Part shown: positions 36,102 to 45,268 of the stretch, piece by piece
How the letters are laid out: the number at the start of each line of letters is the position of its first letter
How positions within the stretch are numbered: position 1 is the first letter of the stretch
NCBI RefSeq assembly: GCF_002895435.1
Contig: NZ_POYJ01000010.1
Coordinates: 124,001-188,000, forward strand
DNA from: Aquimarina sediminis
Lineage (GTDB): Bacteria > Bacteroidota > Bacteroidia > Flavobacteriales > Flavobacteriaceae
Direction of reading: 5' to 3'
DNA length: 64,000 nucleotides
Translations under genes and position numbers: made by a program
Notes under the pieces: generated by a model
The model's database searches: none
Told to the model about the DNA's origin: nothing
The model's input: only the letters and a program-made list of their open reading frames with translations

Positions 36102-36659
36102 ATGAAAAAGAAAAGGAAATTTTGGACTAATGAGAAGCTATTAAGCATTTCTGCTTTATTCGTTAGTTTGGTTACTCTAATCGTTTTTATCTATCAAACA
36201 AATTTGATACGGCAACAGCAACATATGTCTGTATATCCTCATTTAATACTAACAAATTATCGTTCAGGTTCTATAAATTATCAATATGTTTTAAAAAATG
36301 AAGGAATAGGTCCCGCATTTGTCAAATCTGTTATTGTTAAAGATGTGGCTGGTAAATCATACCATAGTATTAGTCACTATGTAGACTCAAAATTACAGTT
36401 AAAAGATTCTATTTCTTATTACTATTCTGATATATACCAGGGTCGTGTAATACCGGCTAATGAAGAAATTGTTTTATTTGAACTTTTTGACAAAAAAGAA
36501 ACAACACTACAAGGCATTCCTAAAAACACCATAATGGGAGCAAAAAAACTTCGCCATGTTCTAAACAATGATAGTTTAAAAATAACCATAGAATATGAAT
36601 CTGTTTATGGTGCGCGCTGGTCTATTTCTAAACATTCTCAAACTCCTGTAAAGAAGTAA
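36102..36659 (+). CDS. Single-pass membrane hypothetical protein
   Basis: 185 residues, one membrane helix at about 13-33 after a basic start (MKKKRKFW), then a beta-rich domain. I do not recognise the family; it resembles small one-helix proteins of unknown function. No partner gene lies close by. Confidence 0.6.
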   Translation: MKKKRKFWTNEKLLSISALFVSLVTLIVFIYQTNLIRQQQHMSVYPHLILTNYRSGSINYQYVLKNEGIGPAFVKSVIVKDVAGKSYHSISHYVDSKLQLKDSISYYYSDIYQGRVIPANEEIVLFELFDKKETTLQGIPKNTIMGAKKLRHVLNNDSLKITIEYESVYGARWSISKHSQTPVKK

Positions 36660-36739
36660 ATTGATAATTTGCTTTTAATATACATTCGATGATTTTCTCT
36701 TACCGATGATCCATCGAGATACCTTATGATTAAAACTCA

Positions 36740-36865
36740 CTAACACTTACCTGAGGTACTCCCCTGCTTAATCCCCAAAATAGCATTAAACTGTTTCACT
36801 TCACGCTTATGAAATTGAGAGAACTTGTGTAATAAAGAAATAAATCTATTGTTTGGCTTTTTCAT
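36740..36865 (-). CDS. Possible 41-residue peptide ending in GKC
   Basis: The minus-strand frame from the ATG at 36865 to TAG at 36740 gives 41 residues. It starts MKKPNNRF, has an amphipathic middle (HKFSQFHKREVKQFNAILG), and ends GSTSGKC. It lies in a 419-bp gap without another gene. The basic leader-like start and short Ser/Thr/Cys tail recall Bacteroidota peptide precursors, but no modifying enzymes or transporters are near. There is no strong Shine-Dalgarno. Low confidence that it is expressed. Confidence 0.3.
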   Translation of the reverse strand: MKKPNNRFISLLHKFSQFHKREVKQFNAILGIKQGSTSGKC

Positions 36866-37078
36866 AATTCTAAAATTTAAGTTATACCTTATTAGTATCT
36901 CTAAACATTAAAAAATCACATTTCTTGTACGTTTTTTTTCAAATCAAACAAATGCAAGCTTTATTCTAACCCTAAAAAACTAAGCTATCTTTATATTTTT
37001 AAAAATAAAACATAAAAAATGCAATAGATTTAAAAAGTATCGTCTTTTTAAACAAAGACCAGTTATAAAAGGTTTTAA

Positions 37079-37618
37079 ATGAATTCGGAATCAGAAAACA
37101 GTAAAAAACTTAAGGATTTTTTTGGTAAAGAATATCAATCACTAAAGATGTATGTAAATACCAAAGTGAGAGATACTGCCAGTAGAAATGCAGAAGATAT
37201 CATTCAGGATGTTGCCTTAAAACTGTTTGCTGGAGCTGATAGATATGCACCTATTAATAACGTAGCTGGTTTTGTATACAGATCTATTAAAAACAAGATC
37301 ATTGATGTAATGCGCACTACAAAACAAACTGAATCATTAGAAATGAGCAGTGAATATTTGGGTTTGGCAGAAATGTTACACCAGGCATCAGATTGTAACA
37401 CATCAGAAAAAATGATCCCTGTTTTAAAGAATTGTATTCAGCAATTAAAACCATGGTATAGAGATATTATCGTCGCCGTAGATTTTGAAGGATACACCTA
37501 TAAAGAAATTTCTAAAGAAACCGGAATTCCAGAAGGAACACTAATGTCGAGAAGACATCGAGCAATAGGAATATTGTATAAAAAACTAGAATCAGAACTT
37601 ATAAAACATAAAAGTTAA
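37079..37618 (+). CDS. ECF-type RNA polymerase sigma factor
   Basis: 179 residues with sigma region 2 (DTASRNAEDIIQDVALKLF and VYRSIKNKIIDVMR) and region 4 (LKPWYRDIIVAVDFEGYTYKEISKETGIPEGTLMSRRHRAIG). It lacks sigma-1.1 and region 3, so it is of the extracytoplasmic-function type. It precedes a small membrane protein gene by 6 bp. That protein could be its regulator, although it does not look like a standard FecR or zinc anti-sigma factor. Confidence 0.9.
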   Translation: MNSESENSKKLKDFFGKEYQSLKMYVNTKVRDTASRNAEDIIQDVALKLFAGADRYAPINNVAGFVYRSIKNKIIDVMRTTKQTESLEMSSEYLGLAEMLHQASDCNTSEKMIPVLKNCIQQLKPWYRDIIVAVDFEGYTYKEISKETGIPEGTLMSRRHRAIGILYKKLESELIKHKS

Positions 37619-37624
37619 CACATC

Positions 37625-38062
37625 ATGAAAAATTTTTTCACCCATAAAATGAGGAAAAAGTCTCCAATAGAGATTGTAGGAATGATCATTTTTGGCGCTA
37701 TTGCCATTACCGGATTAGCCATTTTGTTTGGTTATGTTATTATGTGGTTATGGAACTGGTTAATGCCCGAAATTTTTGGACTCACTACTCTTACTTATTG
37801 GCAAGCTGTTGGTCTGTTTATCCTACTTAAAATCCTAATAGGCGGATGCGGCGGTGGTGGTAGCAAAAAGTCATCTAAAAGCTCGGACAATACATGCAAA
37901 AATGATTCTAAAAGTGATTTTTCGAAATGGAAACATTACGATAAATTCTGGAAAGAAGAAGGTGATGAACTATACACGAAGTATCTGGAACGATTACAAT
38001 CTGATCAAAACCAAACAAATAAGTCAGAAATAGAATCAGAACCCGAATCAGAATCAGAGTAA
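37625..38062 (+). CDS. Membrane hypothetical protein, possible sigma partner
   Basis: 145 residues: a basic start, two hydrophobic helices (about 14-38 and 56-75), a glycine-rich GGCGGGG linker, a Ser/Lys stretch, then a charged cytosolic helix ending in acidic ESEPESESE repeats. Co-transcribed with the ECF sigma gene (6 bp gap). A role as anti-sigma or sigma-linked sensor is inferred from position only. Confidence 0.6.
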   Translation: MKNFFTHKMRKKSPIEIVGMIIFGAIAITGLAILFGYVIMWLWNWLMPEIFGLTTLTYWQAVGLFILLKILIGGCGGGGSKKSSKSSDNTCKNDSKSDFSKWKHYDKFWKEEGDELYTKYLERLQSDQNQTNKSEIESEPESESE

Positions 38063-38091
38063 CCTTATATTATTTTATAAAATATTTCACT

Positions 38092-38310
38092 ATGGAACTT
38101 CTACTATTTCGAACAGATATCAAATCAAAGAAAAAAGTGCGGCATGTAACACCTATACTTGATAGACATTCTGATATTCTAAAATGGTCAATCGATCTCG
38201 AAGATATCGATAATGTACTTAGAATAGAAGCTACCACTAACCTTACAGAAGATGAAATCGTTAGTTTAGTTCGTGTACATGGATTTTACATACAAACATT
38301 AACAGATTAA
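38092..38310 (+). CDS. Small ferredoxin-fold (HMA-like) protein without CxxC
   Basis: 72 residues with alternating beta-alpha pattern (LLLFRTDI, VTPILDRH, WSIDLEDIDNVLRIEA, DEIVSLVRVHGFYIQ), like a heavy-metal-associated domain. The usual CxxC metal site is missing, so copper binding of the standard kind is unlikely. It is 29 bp after the membrane protein gene, perhaps in the same operon. Confidence 0.6.
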   Translation: MELLLFRTDIKSKKKVRHVTPILDRHSDILKWSIDLEDIDNVLRIEATTNLTEDEIVSLVRVHGFYIQTLTD

Positions 38311-38363
38311 AAACCTGATCATTACAATTATGTTATCTAATTAGTGGTAAGAATCAATAAACT

Positions 38364-40679
38364 CTAATCTGTTTTTACGTACTCATTAATCAAAGAAAAA
38401 ACTAATGAAGCGGTCAAAGGTTTTCCATTGGCTTTTTCTCTAATCATATCGAATGTATATCTAAAATCACATCCATTTTTATAGGCACTACACCCATAAG
38501 CTGTTTTCCCTTTTATAACTGTTCCTTTGTTGCAAACAGGGCAAGGCATAGGATTAGGAACCTGATCCTCAGAAAGAACAGTTTTGCCTTTCTTTTCTTC
38601 AAGAAGCAATTGAAACTGATCATCAAAACGAATCAACCCTTCTTTATTTCCATCGGCAGTTTTAAAACCTTTTAAATTTACCGTACATCCTTTTTGTAAT
38701 AAACGTATGTACTGTTTTTCAGATATTTTTTTTCCTTCAAAAGAAAAAGGAAGTACAAAATCACATCCATCTTTGTAGCTACTGCATCCATATGCCGATT
38801 TTCCTTGCAAGAGTGTTCCTTTTTTACATTTAGGGCAGGATTGACCATGAACTGTGGTCGTTTTCTTCTTTACTTTTTTAGCAACTGGTTCTTTAGTGGC
38901 TGTTGTATGAGAAATATTAGCTCTTATTTTTTCGGTTCGCACTTCATAGACCAGATGATCTACCATTTTTTTCATGTTTTTGATAAAAGCACCGGCATGA
39001 AAATTTCCTTTTTCAATTTCTTTCAGTTGCTTTTCCCATAGTCCAGTGAGTTCTGCAGAGGTAAGTAGTTTATTTTGGATGGTGTCAATAAGTTGTACTC
39101 CTGTTGGCGTAGGTAGAATCTGCTTTTTATTTCGTTCTATATACTTCCGTTTAAAAAGCGTTTCTATAATATTAGCTCGTGTAGAGGGTCTACCAATACC
39201 ATTTTCTTTCATTAATTCCCGCATTTCATCATCATCTACTTGTTTTCCTGCGGTTTCCATAGCACGTAATAAAGTAGCTTCTGTATATTGATTAGGCGGC
39301 TTGGTTTCTTTCTCTAAGAAAGAAGGTTCATGTGGTCCTTTTTCTCCTTTTTCAAAAGATGGTAAAATGCCCTTTTCTCTTTTCTCTTTTGCATTTGGGG
39401 TTTCAAAAACTACCCTCCATCCTTTTTCTAAGATTTCTTTCCCCGTAGTTTTAAACGTTACGGTATCTGCTTTACCAATAACAGTCGTATTGGCAACAGC
39501 ACAATCATCATAAAACGATGCAATAAATCGTTTGGTAATAATATCATATACCTGTTGTTGATTGTATTGTAAGTTGATCTGAACACCTGTTGGAATGATA
39601 GCATGGTGATCTGTTACTTTTTTATCATTAAAGACTTTTGATGATTTTTTGATCTTCTCTCCCAGTATTGGTTCTGTCAGATTTTGGTAATTGGTTAATT
39701 TCTTTAGTATCCCAGGGACTTTGGGATAGATATCATTTGGTAAAAAGGTAGTATCTACTCTGGGGTAGGTAATTACTTTTTGTTCATATAGTTTTTGAGC
39801 TATTTTTAAAGTTTCATCGGCAGAGAATCCAAACTTGGTATTACAATATACCTGTAATCCTGTAAGGTCAAAAAGCTTGGGAGCATATTCTTTACCTTTT
39901 TTCTTAGTAATAGATTCAATCTCAAAATCACTTTCTTTAACCACCTTGGCAAAAGCCTCTCCTTCTTCTTTTTTTAAAAATCTCCCCTCTTCACAATTAA
40001 ATAGTGTCTCTCTATATACCGTTTGTAACTCCCAATAAGGTTGCGGCTTAAAGTTTTTAATCTCCTTAAATCGATTGACCAACATTGCCAGAGTAGGTGT
40101 CTGTACTCTCCCAATAGACAATACCTGTTTATATCCTCCATGTTTAACAGTGTATAACCTTGTGGCATTCATCCCTAACAACCAATCACCGATTGCTCTC
40201 GAAAACCCTGCATAATATAGATTATCATACTGCTCAGCGGGTTGTAGTTTTTCAAAACCTTCTTTGATTGCTTCTGTAGTCAATGACGAAATCCATAGGC
40301 GTTGTACTTCTCCCTGATAGTCCGCCTGATCAATAACCCATCGTTGTATCAGCTCTCCTTCTTGACCGGCATCCCCACAATTAATAACAACTGTTGCCTT
40401 ATCAAATAGTTTTTTTACAATATCAAACTGCTTTTTGATACCCGAATCATCGACAACCTTGGTTTTGAACTTATCGGGTAACATAGGGAGATTATTAAGA
40501 TCCCAGCTTTTCCAATGGGGTTTGTAATCATTAGGTTCAAATAGCGTACAGAGGTGTCCAAAAGTATATGTCACGGCATACCCATTACCTTCATAATACC
40601 CATCACATCGGGTATTGGCTCCTAATACAGAAGCAATTTCTCGGGCAACACTTGGCTTTTCGGCAATACATACTTTCAT
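38364..40679 (-). CDS. topB: DNA topoisomerase III
   Basis: 771 residues from the ATG at 40679; an in-frame TTG 12 bp upstream is not used. TOPRIM motifs are KVCIAEKPSVAREIA and NCGDAGQEGELI. The catalytic Tyr is in the ITYPRVDT box, and ENGIGRPSTRANIIETL marks domain I. Two C-terminal zinc ribbons follow (CPKCKKGTLLQGKSAYGC and CPVCNKGTVIKGKTAYGC). It relaxes and decatenates single-stranded or precatenane DNA. The zinc fingers occur in many TopB of Bacteroidota, some on integrative elements, but no mobility genes are near this one. Confidence 0.93.
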   Translation of the reverse strand: MKVCIAEKPSVAREIASVLGANTRCDGYYEGNGYAVTYTFGHLCTLFEPNDYKPHWKSWDLNNLPMLPDKFKTKVVDDSGIKKQFDIVKKLFDKATVVINCGDAGQEGELIQRWVIDQADYQGEVQRLWISSLTTEAIKEGFEKLQPAEQYDNLYYAGFSRAIGDWLLGMNATRLYTVKHGGYKQVLSIGRVQTPTLAMLVNRFKEIKNFKPQPYWELQTVYRETLFNCEEGRFLKKEEGEAFAKVVKESDFEIESITKKKGKEYAPKLFDLTGLQVYCNTKFGFSADETLKIAQKLYEQKVITYPRVDTTFLPNDIYPKVPGILKKLTNYQNLTEPILGEKIKKSSKVFNDKKVTDHHAIIPTGVQINLQYNQQQVYDIITKRFIASFYDDCAVANTTVIGKADTVTFKTTGKEILEKGWRVVFETPNAKEKREKGILPSFEKGEKGPHEPSFLEKETKPPNQYTEATLLRAMETAGKQVDDDEMRELMKENGIGRPSTRANIIETLFKRKYIERNKKQILPTPTGVQLIDTIQNKLLTSAELTGLWEKQLKEIEKGNFHAGAFIKNMKKMVDHLVYEVRTEKIRANISHTTATKEPVAKKVKKKTTTVHGQSCPKCKKGTLLQGKSAYGCSSYKDGCDFVLPFSFEGKKISEKQYIRLLQKGCTVNLKGFKTADGNKEGLIRFDDQFQLLLEEKKGKTVLSEDQVPNPMPCPVCNKGTVIKGKTAYGCSAYKNGCDFRYTFDMIREKANGKPLTASLVFSLINEYVKTD

Positions 40680-40819
40680 AGCTAAATGCAAAAATAGTTA
40701 AAATATAACAAGACCGTAATTCTAATAAAAACAACTTAAATTTATATCCCAGAAACGCATGTTTATAAAGAAAGGGTATATGGTAAGTAACATCTTTACT
40801 TCTACTAATTGATTAAAAC

Positions 40820-41860
40820 ATGATAAGGTTAACTTTTATGAATGTAACCAGAAATAAAAAAATGATTGAAGAAGAAATAATTGCTGATATCAAAAAATTA
40901 ACTACTTCATTATTAGAGAATTCATCTGATCAAACCGAGGTTGAAAAAATTATAAATCAAATCCATGTTCATTTTCAGGAGATCACAAAAATTACCGGAT
41001 ATGACGTTAACATTGAGTATCTGGCTGCTGTCCCTACTGCAAAAGGAAAAGCACTGGGGTTAAACCATGCAGCACAATGCCTGTTAGACTATAAAAGAAC
41101 TGTACAATTTTTAAAAGCAATTCTTCAAGCTATCAAAGAAAAGCAAAATGCACATCCCAATGAATTGATTAATATCTTTTACGCAGGATGCGGTCCATAT
41201 GCTCCCTTTATAACTTTGGTTGCTTATTTTTTTGACCCAAAAGAAGTACGATTTTCAGTACTAGAGGTTAATAAAAATTCTCTTGAATCTGCCAAAAAAC
41301 TAATTCGTGCACTTAGATTAACTGATTATGTCGATAATTTTTACTTAGCCGATGCCGTAACATTTGAAGTTCCCGAACCAGATACTTTTGACATCCTGAT
41401 TAGTGAAACCTTGGATGCAGTACTGTATCGAGAATGCTATGTTCCTATTCTATTTAATTTGCTTCCTCAGCTTAATAACAACATTACACTCATTCCTGAA
41501 AATGTGCTTATCAATCTAAAGCTATTACCTAAAACCAGTACTAATCAGGATTATTTTGAAGGCGATGCTGGTACTATTCTAAATGTACGCAAAGAAGTGT
41601 CCTCATACACAGGAGATCCTGACGAACTATCACAGTTGCCAGAAAAGGTAGTAGATCTAAAATCAATGAATATTGATCATTACAAAAGTATCTTAATAGA
41701 AACACAAGTACATATTTATAACGATATTTGGCTATATAGAAATGAGTCCTCTTTAACGCTACCTATTGAAGTAGCTTTAGAGCAACCTTTTCTAAATAGT
41801 TCTGTTGTTTTTACCTACCATTTAGAACCCGAAATAGAACTTAAATGTAGGTTTCAATAG
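40820..41860 (+). CDS. Class I SAM methyltransferase-like protein (PRMT-like)
   Basis: 346 residues. A Rossmann core has the SAM loop FYAGCGPYAP (near 120), the acidic end of the second strand FSVLEVNKNS, and YLADAVTF. DILISETLDAVLYREC follows; the SETLD segment resembles the double-Glu substrate loop of arginine methyltransferases (EML/E pattern), and a beta-rich C-terminal half follows. The target is unknown. A start at the later ATG (40838) is also possible. Confidence 0.65.
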   Translation: MIRLTFMNVTRNKKMIEEEIIADIKKLTTSLLENSSDQTEVEKIINQIHVHFQEITKITGYDVNIEYLAAVPTAKGKALGLNHAAQCLLDYKRTVQFLKAILQAIKEKQNAHPNELINIFYAGCGPYAPFITLVAYFFDPKEVRFSVLEVNKNSLESAKKLIRALRLTDYVDNFYLADAVTFEVPEPDTFDILISETLDAVLYRECYVPILFNLLPQLNNNITLIPENVLINLKLLPKTSTNQDYFEGDAGTILNVRKEVSSYTGDPDELSQLPEKVVDLKSMNIDHYKSILIETQVHIYNDIWLYRNESSLTLPIEVALEQPFLNSSVVFTYHLEPEIELKCRFQ

Positions 41861-41930
41861 TCAATAAATTCATTCACCTATAGGTAACAGATAATACTAT
41901 TAGTTTTAAACATTCGACATAAAAATAAAA

Positions 41931-42908
41931 ATGATTGATAATAAATATGAGTTAGGTTTTTTTCCCACTCCCCTACAAGAATTAAAAAAGTTGTCAAAGA
42001 CATATTCTGATTATAATCTTTTTATCAAAAGGGATGATAATACAGGACTAGCTTCTGGCGGAAATAAAACCCGTAAATTAGAATATCTAATTAAACAAGC
42101 TATTGATGCGGGCTGCGATACCATCATTACTGCCGGAGCACAACAATCAAATCACTGTAGACAAACTGCTGCTGCTTGTGCAATTGCTGGATTAGAGTGC
42201 CATTTGTTATTAGGAGGAAAAGAACCAAAAACATATGATGGTAACCTGCTTCTTTCATCTACTCTCGGAGCTACAATTCATTTTACGGGAGATAATAGAA
42301 AGGGTGAAGACATACAGAATGTCAAAAAAACACTAGAAAATCAAAATAAAACTTGCTATGTAATCCCATATGGGGGATCTAATCTAATAGGTGCTTTAGG
42401 TTTTGTAAATGCGGTTAAAGAGTTAAAAGAACAACTAATAGCACAACAATTAGAGATAGATTACATTTTTTTTGCATCAAGTTCGGGAGGCATGCAGGCA
42501 GGACTTACTCTAGGCAAAGAGTTGTATCAATTAAGTGCTACCCTTGTTCCGATTAGTATTGACAAAGATGAAACAAATGGGCTATCGCTAGAAGAAGTCG
42601 TTTTAAACATTGTCACAGAAGGTACAGACGTATTAAACATCAAAAGAGAATTTGAGCTTTCAGATATTTCTCTAAATAGAGCCTATGACAAAGATGGCTA
42701 CGGAGTGGTAACCGAAAATGAAATAAATGCTATTAATTCGCTAGCCAGAAATGAAGGAATATTACTTGATCCGGTGTATACAGGAAGGGCTTTTTATGGT
42801 ATGTTGGATTCTTTAGATCGAGAAAAAATACCCTTAGGCTCAAATGTGCTTTTTTGGCATACCGGAGGGTTACCAGCTATTTTTAAATATGCTGATGAGT
42901 TAAGGTAA
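41931..42908 (+). CDS. D-cysteine desulfhydrase / ACC deaminase family PLP enzyme
   Basis: 325 residues. GGNKTRKLEYL supplies the PLP lysine (near residue 44), QSNHCRQTAAACA the substrate Ser/Asn/His region, and GGSN plus SSGGMQAG the phosphate-binding loops; HTGG ends the fold. Members of this tryptophan-synthase-beta superfamily convert D-cysteine to pyruvate, H2S and ammonia or deaminate ACC. The exact substrate cannot be read from the motifs alone. Confidence 0.87.
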   Translation: MIDNKYELGFFPTPLQELKKLSKTYSDYNLFIKRDDNTGLASGGNKTRKLEYLIKQAIDAGCDTIITAGAQQSNHCRQTAAACAIAGLECHLLLGGKEPKTYDGNLLLSSTLGATIHFTGDNRKGEDIQNVKKTLENQNKTCYVIPYGGSNLIGALGFVNAVKELKEQLIAQQLEIDYIFFASSSGGMQAGLTLGKELYQLSATLVPISIDKDETNGLSLEEVVLNIVTEGTDVLNIKREFELSDISLNRAYDKDGYGVVTENEINAINSLARNEGILLDPVYTGRAFYGMLDSLDREKIPLGSNVLFWHTGGLPAIFKYADELR

Positions 42909-42986
42909 GCTATATAGTTTAAAATAACTTTTGGTAACATTTTGTTTGGGTAAGACATATATTAATACCATTGATGTTTAAAAACT

Positions 42987-43427
42987 ATGAGTAAGATTTT
43001 TTGTAAACCGTATTTGCTTTTTTGGATTTCAATACCAATCATACTATTGGTCATTTTTTTCTCCGGCGATAGTACATTAGATATTAATATTCATGATACG
43101 TATTTTGTAATCGAACATGCTTACATTTCATATCTGGTATCTATCACTCTTGGTTTAATTGGACTTGGATACTGGATTATGATAAAATTAAACCGTAAAC
43201 TTTCAAAAACATTAATTGCAATTCATGAATTATTAACTCTAGGAGGTTTTTTGGCCATTTGGATTTCAAATATGATCTTTAAAAGAGTTCCTTTATTTGA
43301 TTCGATTGGAACTGAAAATTTGGTTTTAACAATTTTCGCCTTACTAATTATAATAGGACAGGTTTTCTATCTTTTAAATCTAATTATGGGGTTATTCAAA
43401 AAGGAAAAAAGAAGTAACTGTTTATAA
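42987..43427 (+). CDS. Small membrane protein with oxidase subunit I-like helix
   Basis: 146 residues with four hydrophobic helices. The stretch INIHDTYFVIEHAYIS near residue 35 resembles the HDTYYVVAHFHY segment of cytochrome oxidase subunit I, but the second heme-ligand His pattern is changed. It may be a relict or a distinct family of small membrane proteins. It lies just upstream of the copper-uptake promoter, but its orientation and separate stop make it a distinct gene. Confidence 0.55.
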   Translation: MSKIFCKPYLLFWISIPIILLVIFFSGDSTLDINIHDTYFVIEHAYISYLVSITLGLIGLGYWIMIKLNRKLSKTLIAIHELLTLGGFLAIWISNMIFKRVPLFDSIGTENLVLTIFALLIIIGQVFYLLNLIMGLFKKEKRSNCL

Positions 43428-43503
43428 CATTTACCTCATATATCTAAATGTTTTTCTAACAGTCTTTTTTATCATTAAAAAACTTCCAAACATCCTTAGT
43501 TTA

Positions 43504-43547
43504 ATGACAATTATCATAAAAAAAACTATGCCTATCCAGTACTTTTG
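43504..43547 (+). promoter_or_regulatory. Copper-uptake locus promoter with Crp/Fnr-type box
   Basis: ATGAC-AATT-ATCAT (43504-43517) is followed by TACTTTTG at 43540-43547, an exact TAnnTTTG. Centre to first T is 29.5 bp. +1 falls at about 43552, so the GTG at 43553 would begin an essentially leaderless message. Confidence 0.82.
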
Positions 43548-43552
43548 ATACT

Positions 43553-43948
43553 GTGATTACACCTATTATACATAAACTAATTGCTACGATATTAGCTACC
43601 ATTGTATTAACCTACAATATGAATACAGCTATTATCATTGTTGATTTTATGATCAATCAAGATACTATAGCAAAAACCTTATGTGTACAAAAGGAAGCCC
43701 CAAAAGGTTGTAACGGCAAATGCCAACTGAGAAAAAGTCTGAGAAAAAATCAGCCCGAAAAAAACAACAAAGCACCATTGCAATATCAGAAAAGAATGGC
43801 GTCAGAATATTGCTATCTACAACCCAATCTAAGTGTTTATTTAACAACAGAGCCTATACAAATCTCTTTAAACATTATAGATAACGCATCTTATTCAACC
43901 ATTACAAAATACTACGATATCGATATCCCTCCTCCTATTGTTGGGTAA
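43553..43948 (+). CDS. Small membrane-anchored Cys protein of copper-uptake loci
   Basis: 131 residues from a GTG: an N-terminal hydrophobic helix (about 8-33), then CVQKEAPKGCNGKCQLRKSL, the short CxNGKC-type motif seen in small proteins encoded beside TonB receptors for metals in Bacteroidota, then a polar tail. It starts at the predicted transcription start of a Crp/Fnr-type promoter. Alternative start: ATG at 43619, which would delete the hydrophobic helix. A role in copper handling is inferred from the Cys motif and from the NosA/OprC-like receptor further down. Confidence 0.65.
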   Translation: MITPIIHKLIATILATIVLTYNMNTAIIIVDFMINQDTIAKTLCVQKEAPKGCNGKCQLRKSLRKNQPEKNNKAPLQYQKRMASEYCYLQPNLSVYLTTEPIQISLNIIDNASYSTITKYYDIDIPPPIVG

Positions 43949-44125
43949 TACGAATTAGATATTAGCACACCTCTTATCCTGTTTTTAGTTGAGCAGGAAA
44001 GAGTAACTATTGACTATATCCAAATTCTTTTTAGACATAAAACCAATAATAGTAAGGTAAGAATTTTTGATGTTAGCCCCGTCTGGTCGAAGATCAAGAG
44101 AGTCAATCAGATCTCGGTTTTCAAT

Positions 44126-44166
44126 AACACTTCGACAAATGTTCCCTGAACTTTTGTTGAAGTGTT
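44126..44166. repeat. Inverted repeat of the dispersed CTTCGACAA type
   Basis: AACACTTCGACAAA (44126-44139) and TTTGTTGAAGTGTT (44153-44166) form a 14-bp stem with one G-U pair. The core resembles the sequence after nosZ at 21163-21213. Confidence 0.6.
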
Positions 44167-44219
44167 CCATGTGACTCAGAAATAATTCTTTTATCCTAAC
44201 CATATTAAATAATCAAACT

Positions 44220-44242
44220 TTTTTCTGGTAATACCAGAAAAA
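44220..44242. promoter_or_regulatory. Perfect palindrome, candidate operator
   Basis: TTTTTCTGGTA (44220-44230) and TACCAGAAAAA (44232-44242) are perfect complements around a single base, 106 bp before the lipoprotein ATG. It may be an operator for metal-responsive control or a bidirectional terminator. Confidence 0.45.
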
Positions 44243-44348
44243 CAACACCTATACACATGAAACGAGCCATAACGAGATTTTTTTTACAGACAAATGAATA
44301 CTTATTTGGTGAGTTCCATGTGACATCTAAAACAATAATTATAAACAC

Positions 44349-45194
44349 ATGAAACTAAAATATATAGTACCCGTTTTATTACTCGCTTTATTTACCTCTT
44401 GCTCTTCAGACGATGACAATGATATTCCTCCTGTAAACGAAGTAGAAGACCTTATCAAAGTAAAAGACATAACCAATGATACCCATACTATAGAATTATA
44501 TACTAAAAGTGGAAAATTTTATACCGGACACAACGATATAAGTATCAGAATCATGGATAATTCTGATAAAAAGTATGTAGAATCAGCGACTATTAGCTGG
44601 AATCCTATGATGCAAATGGAAACCATGAGTCACTCCTGTCCAAAATCAGAAGTATCAAAGGTTACCGGCAAAAATACCGTCTACAATGGTACCATTGTTT
44701 ACCAAATGACAGGAATGAACGGTTCGGGTTGGTCACTAAAACTAACATACACCATAGACAATCAAGAATATGAAGCCGAAGATACTATCACCGTATTACA
44801 AAGTGACAAACAAAATGTTACCACAGTAACAGGAAGTGATGACACAAGGTATATCCTGGCATTAATAGAACCGTCGACACCAAAAATTGCTGTCAATGAT
44901 ATTACAGTTGGGCTATATAAAATGGAAAATATGATGATGTTTCCCGTTGTAGAAAATTACACTATAGCACTGGATCCTCGTATGCCATCAATGGACAATC
45001 ATAGTTCTCCTAATAATCAAGACTTAGCATATGATAGTACTCAACAGATGTATAACGGTAAGTTGTCACTAACGATGTCTGGATATTGGGTATTAAACCT
45101 CAAACTTATTGATGATAAAGATACAGTACTAAAAGGAGAAGACATTACAGACAGCCACACTCAAAGTAGCTTATATCTGGAAATAGAATTCTAA
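44349..45194 (+). CDS. Met/His-rich lipoprotein, probable copper-binding
   Basis: 281 residues with a lipobox at C18 (FTSCSSDDD) and two similar domains. Each holds a Met/His patch: NPMMQMETMSHSC in the first (about residue 91) and DPRMPSMDNHSSP in the second (about 217). The pattern MxxMxxHS fits thioether/imidazole copper ligands. It lies 74 bp before the TonB receptor, in the same direction, and probably captures copper at the outer membrane. The domains resemble YtkA-like beta-sandwiches. Copper is inferred, not proven. Confidence 0.72.
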   Translation: MKLKYIVPVLLLALFTSCSSDDDNDIPPVNEVEDLIKVKDITNDTHTIELYTKSGKFYTGHNDISIRIMDNSDKKYVESATISWNPMMQMETMSHSCPKSEVSKVTGKNTVYNGTIVYQMTGMNGSGWSLKLTYTIDNQEYEAEDTITVLQSDKQNVTTVTGSDDTRYILALIEPSTPKIAVNDITVGLYKMENMMMFPVVENYTIALDPRMPSMDNHSSPNNQDLAYDSTQQMYNGKLSLTMSGYWVLNLKLIDDKDTVLKGEDITDSHTQSSLYLEIEF

Positions 45195-45268
45195 CTAATC
45201 CATCTTTGAGGTCGAATTATTTGAATCTTAGTCAAAGGTTCGACCTCATCCTCTTATTTACTACAATA

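Larger units (their letters stand above)
43949..44348. other. 400-bp gap before the copper lipoprotein
   Basis: No gene is supported here; a 72-codon minus-strand frame is probably chance. It contains the inverted repeat at 44126-44166, the palindrome at 44220-44242 and two copies of TTCCATGTGAC (near 44165 and 44313). Confidence 0.5.

Noticed and set aside
38364..40679. Topoisomerase III as a sign of an integrative element
   Set aside because: TopB is found on such elements but no integrase, relaxase or tra gene is near, and it is also a normal chromosomal gene.
43985..44203. 72-codon minus-strand gene
   Set aside because: It covers inverted repeats, has no family features and no promoter box I could see.
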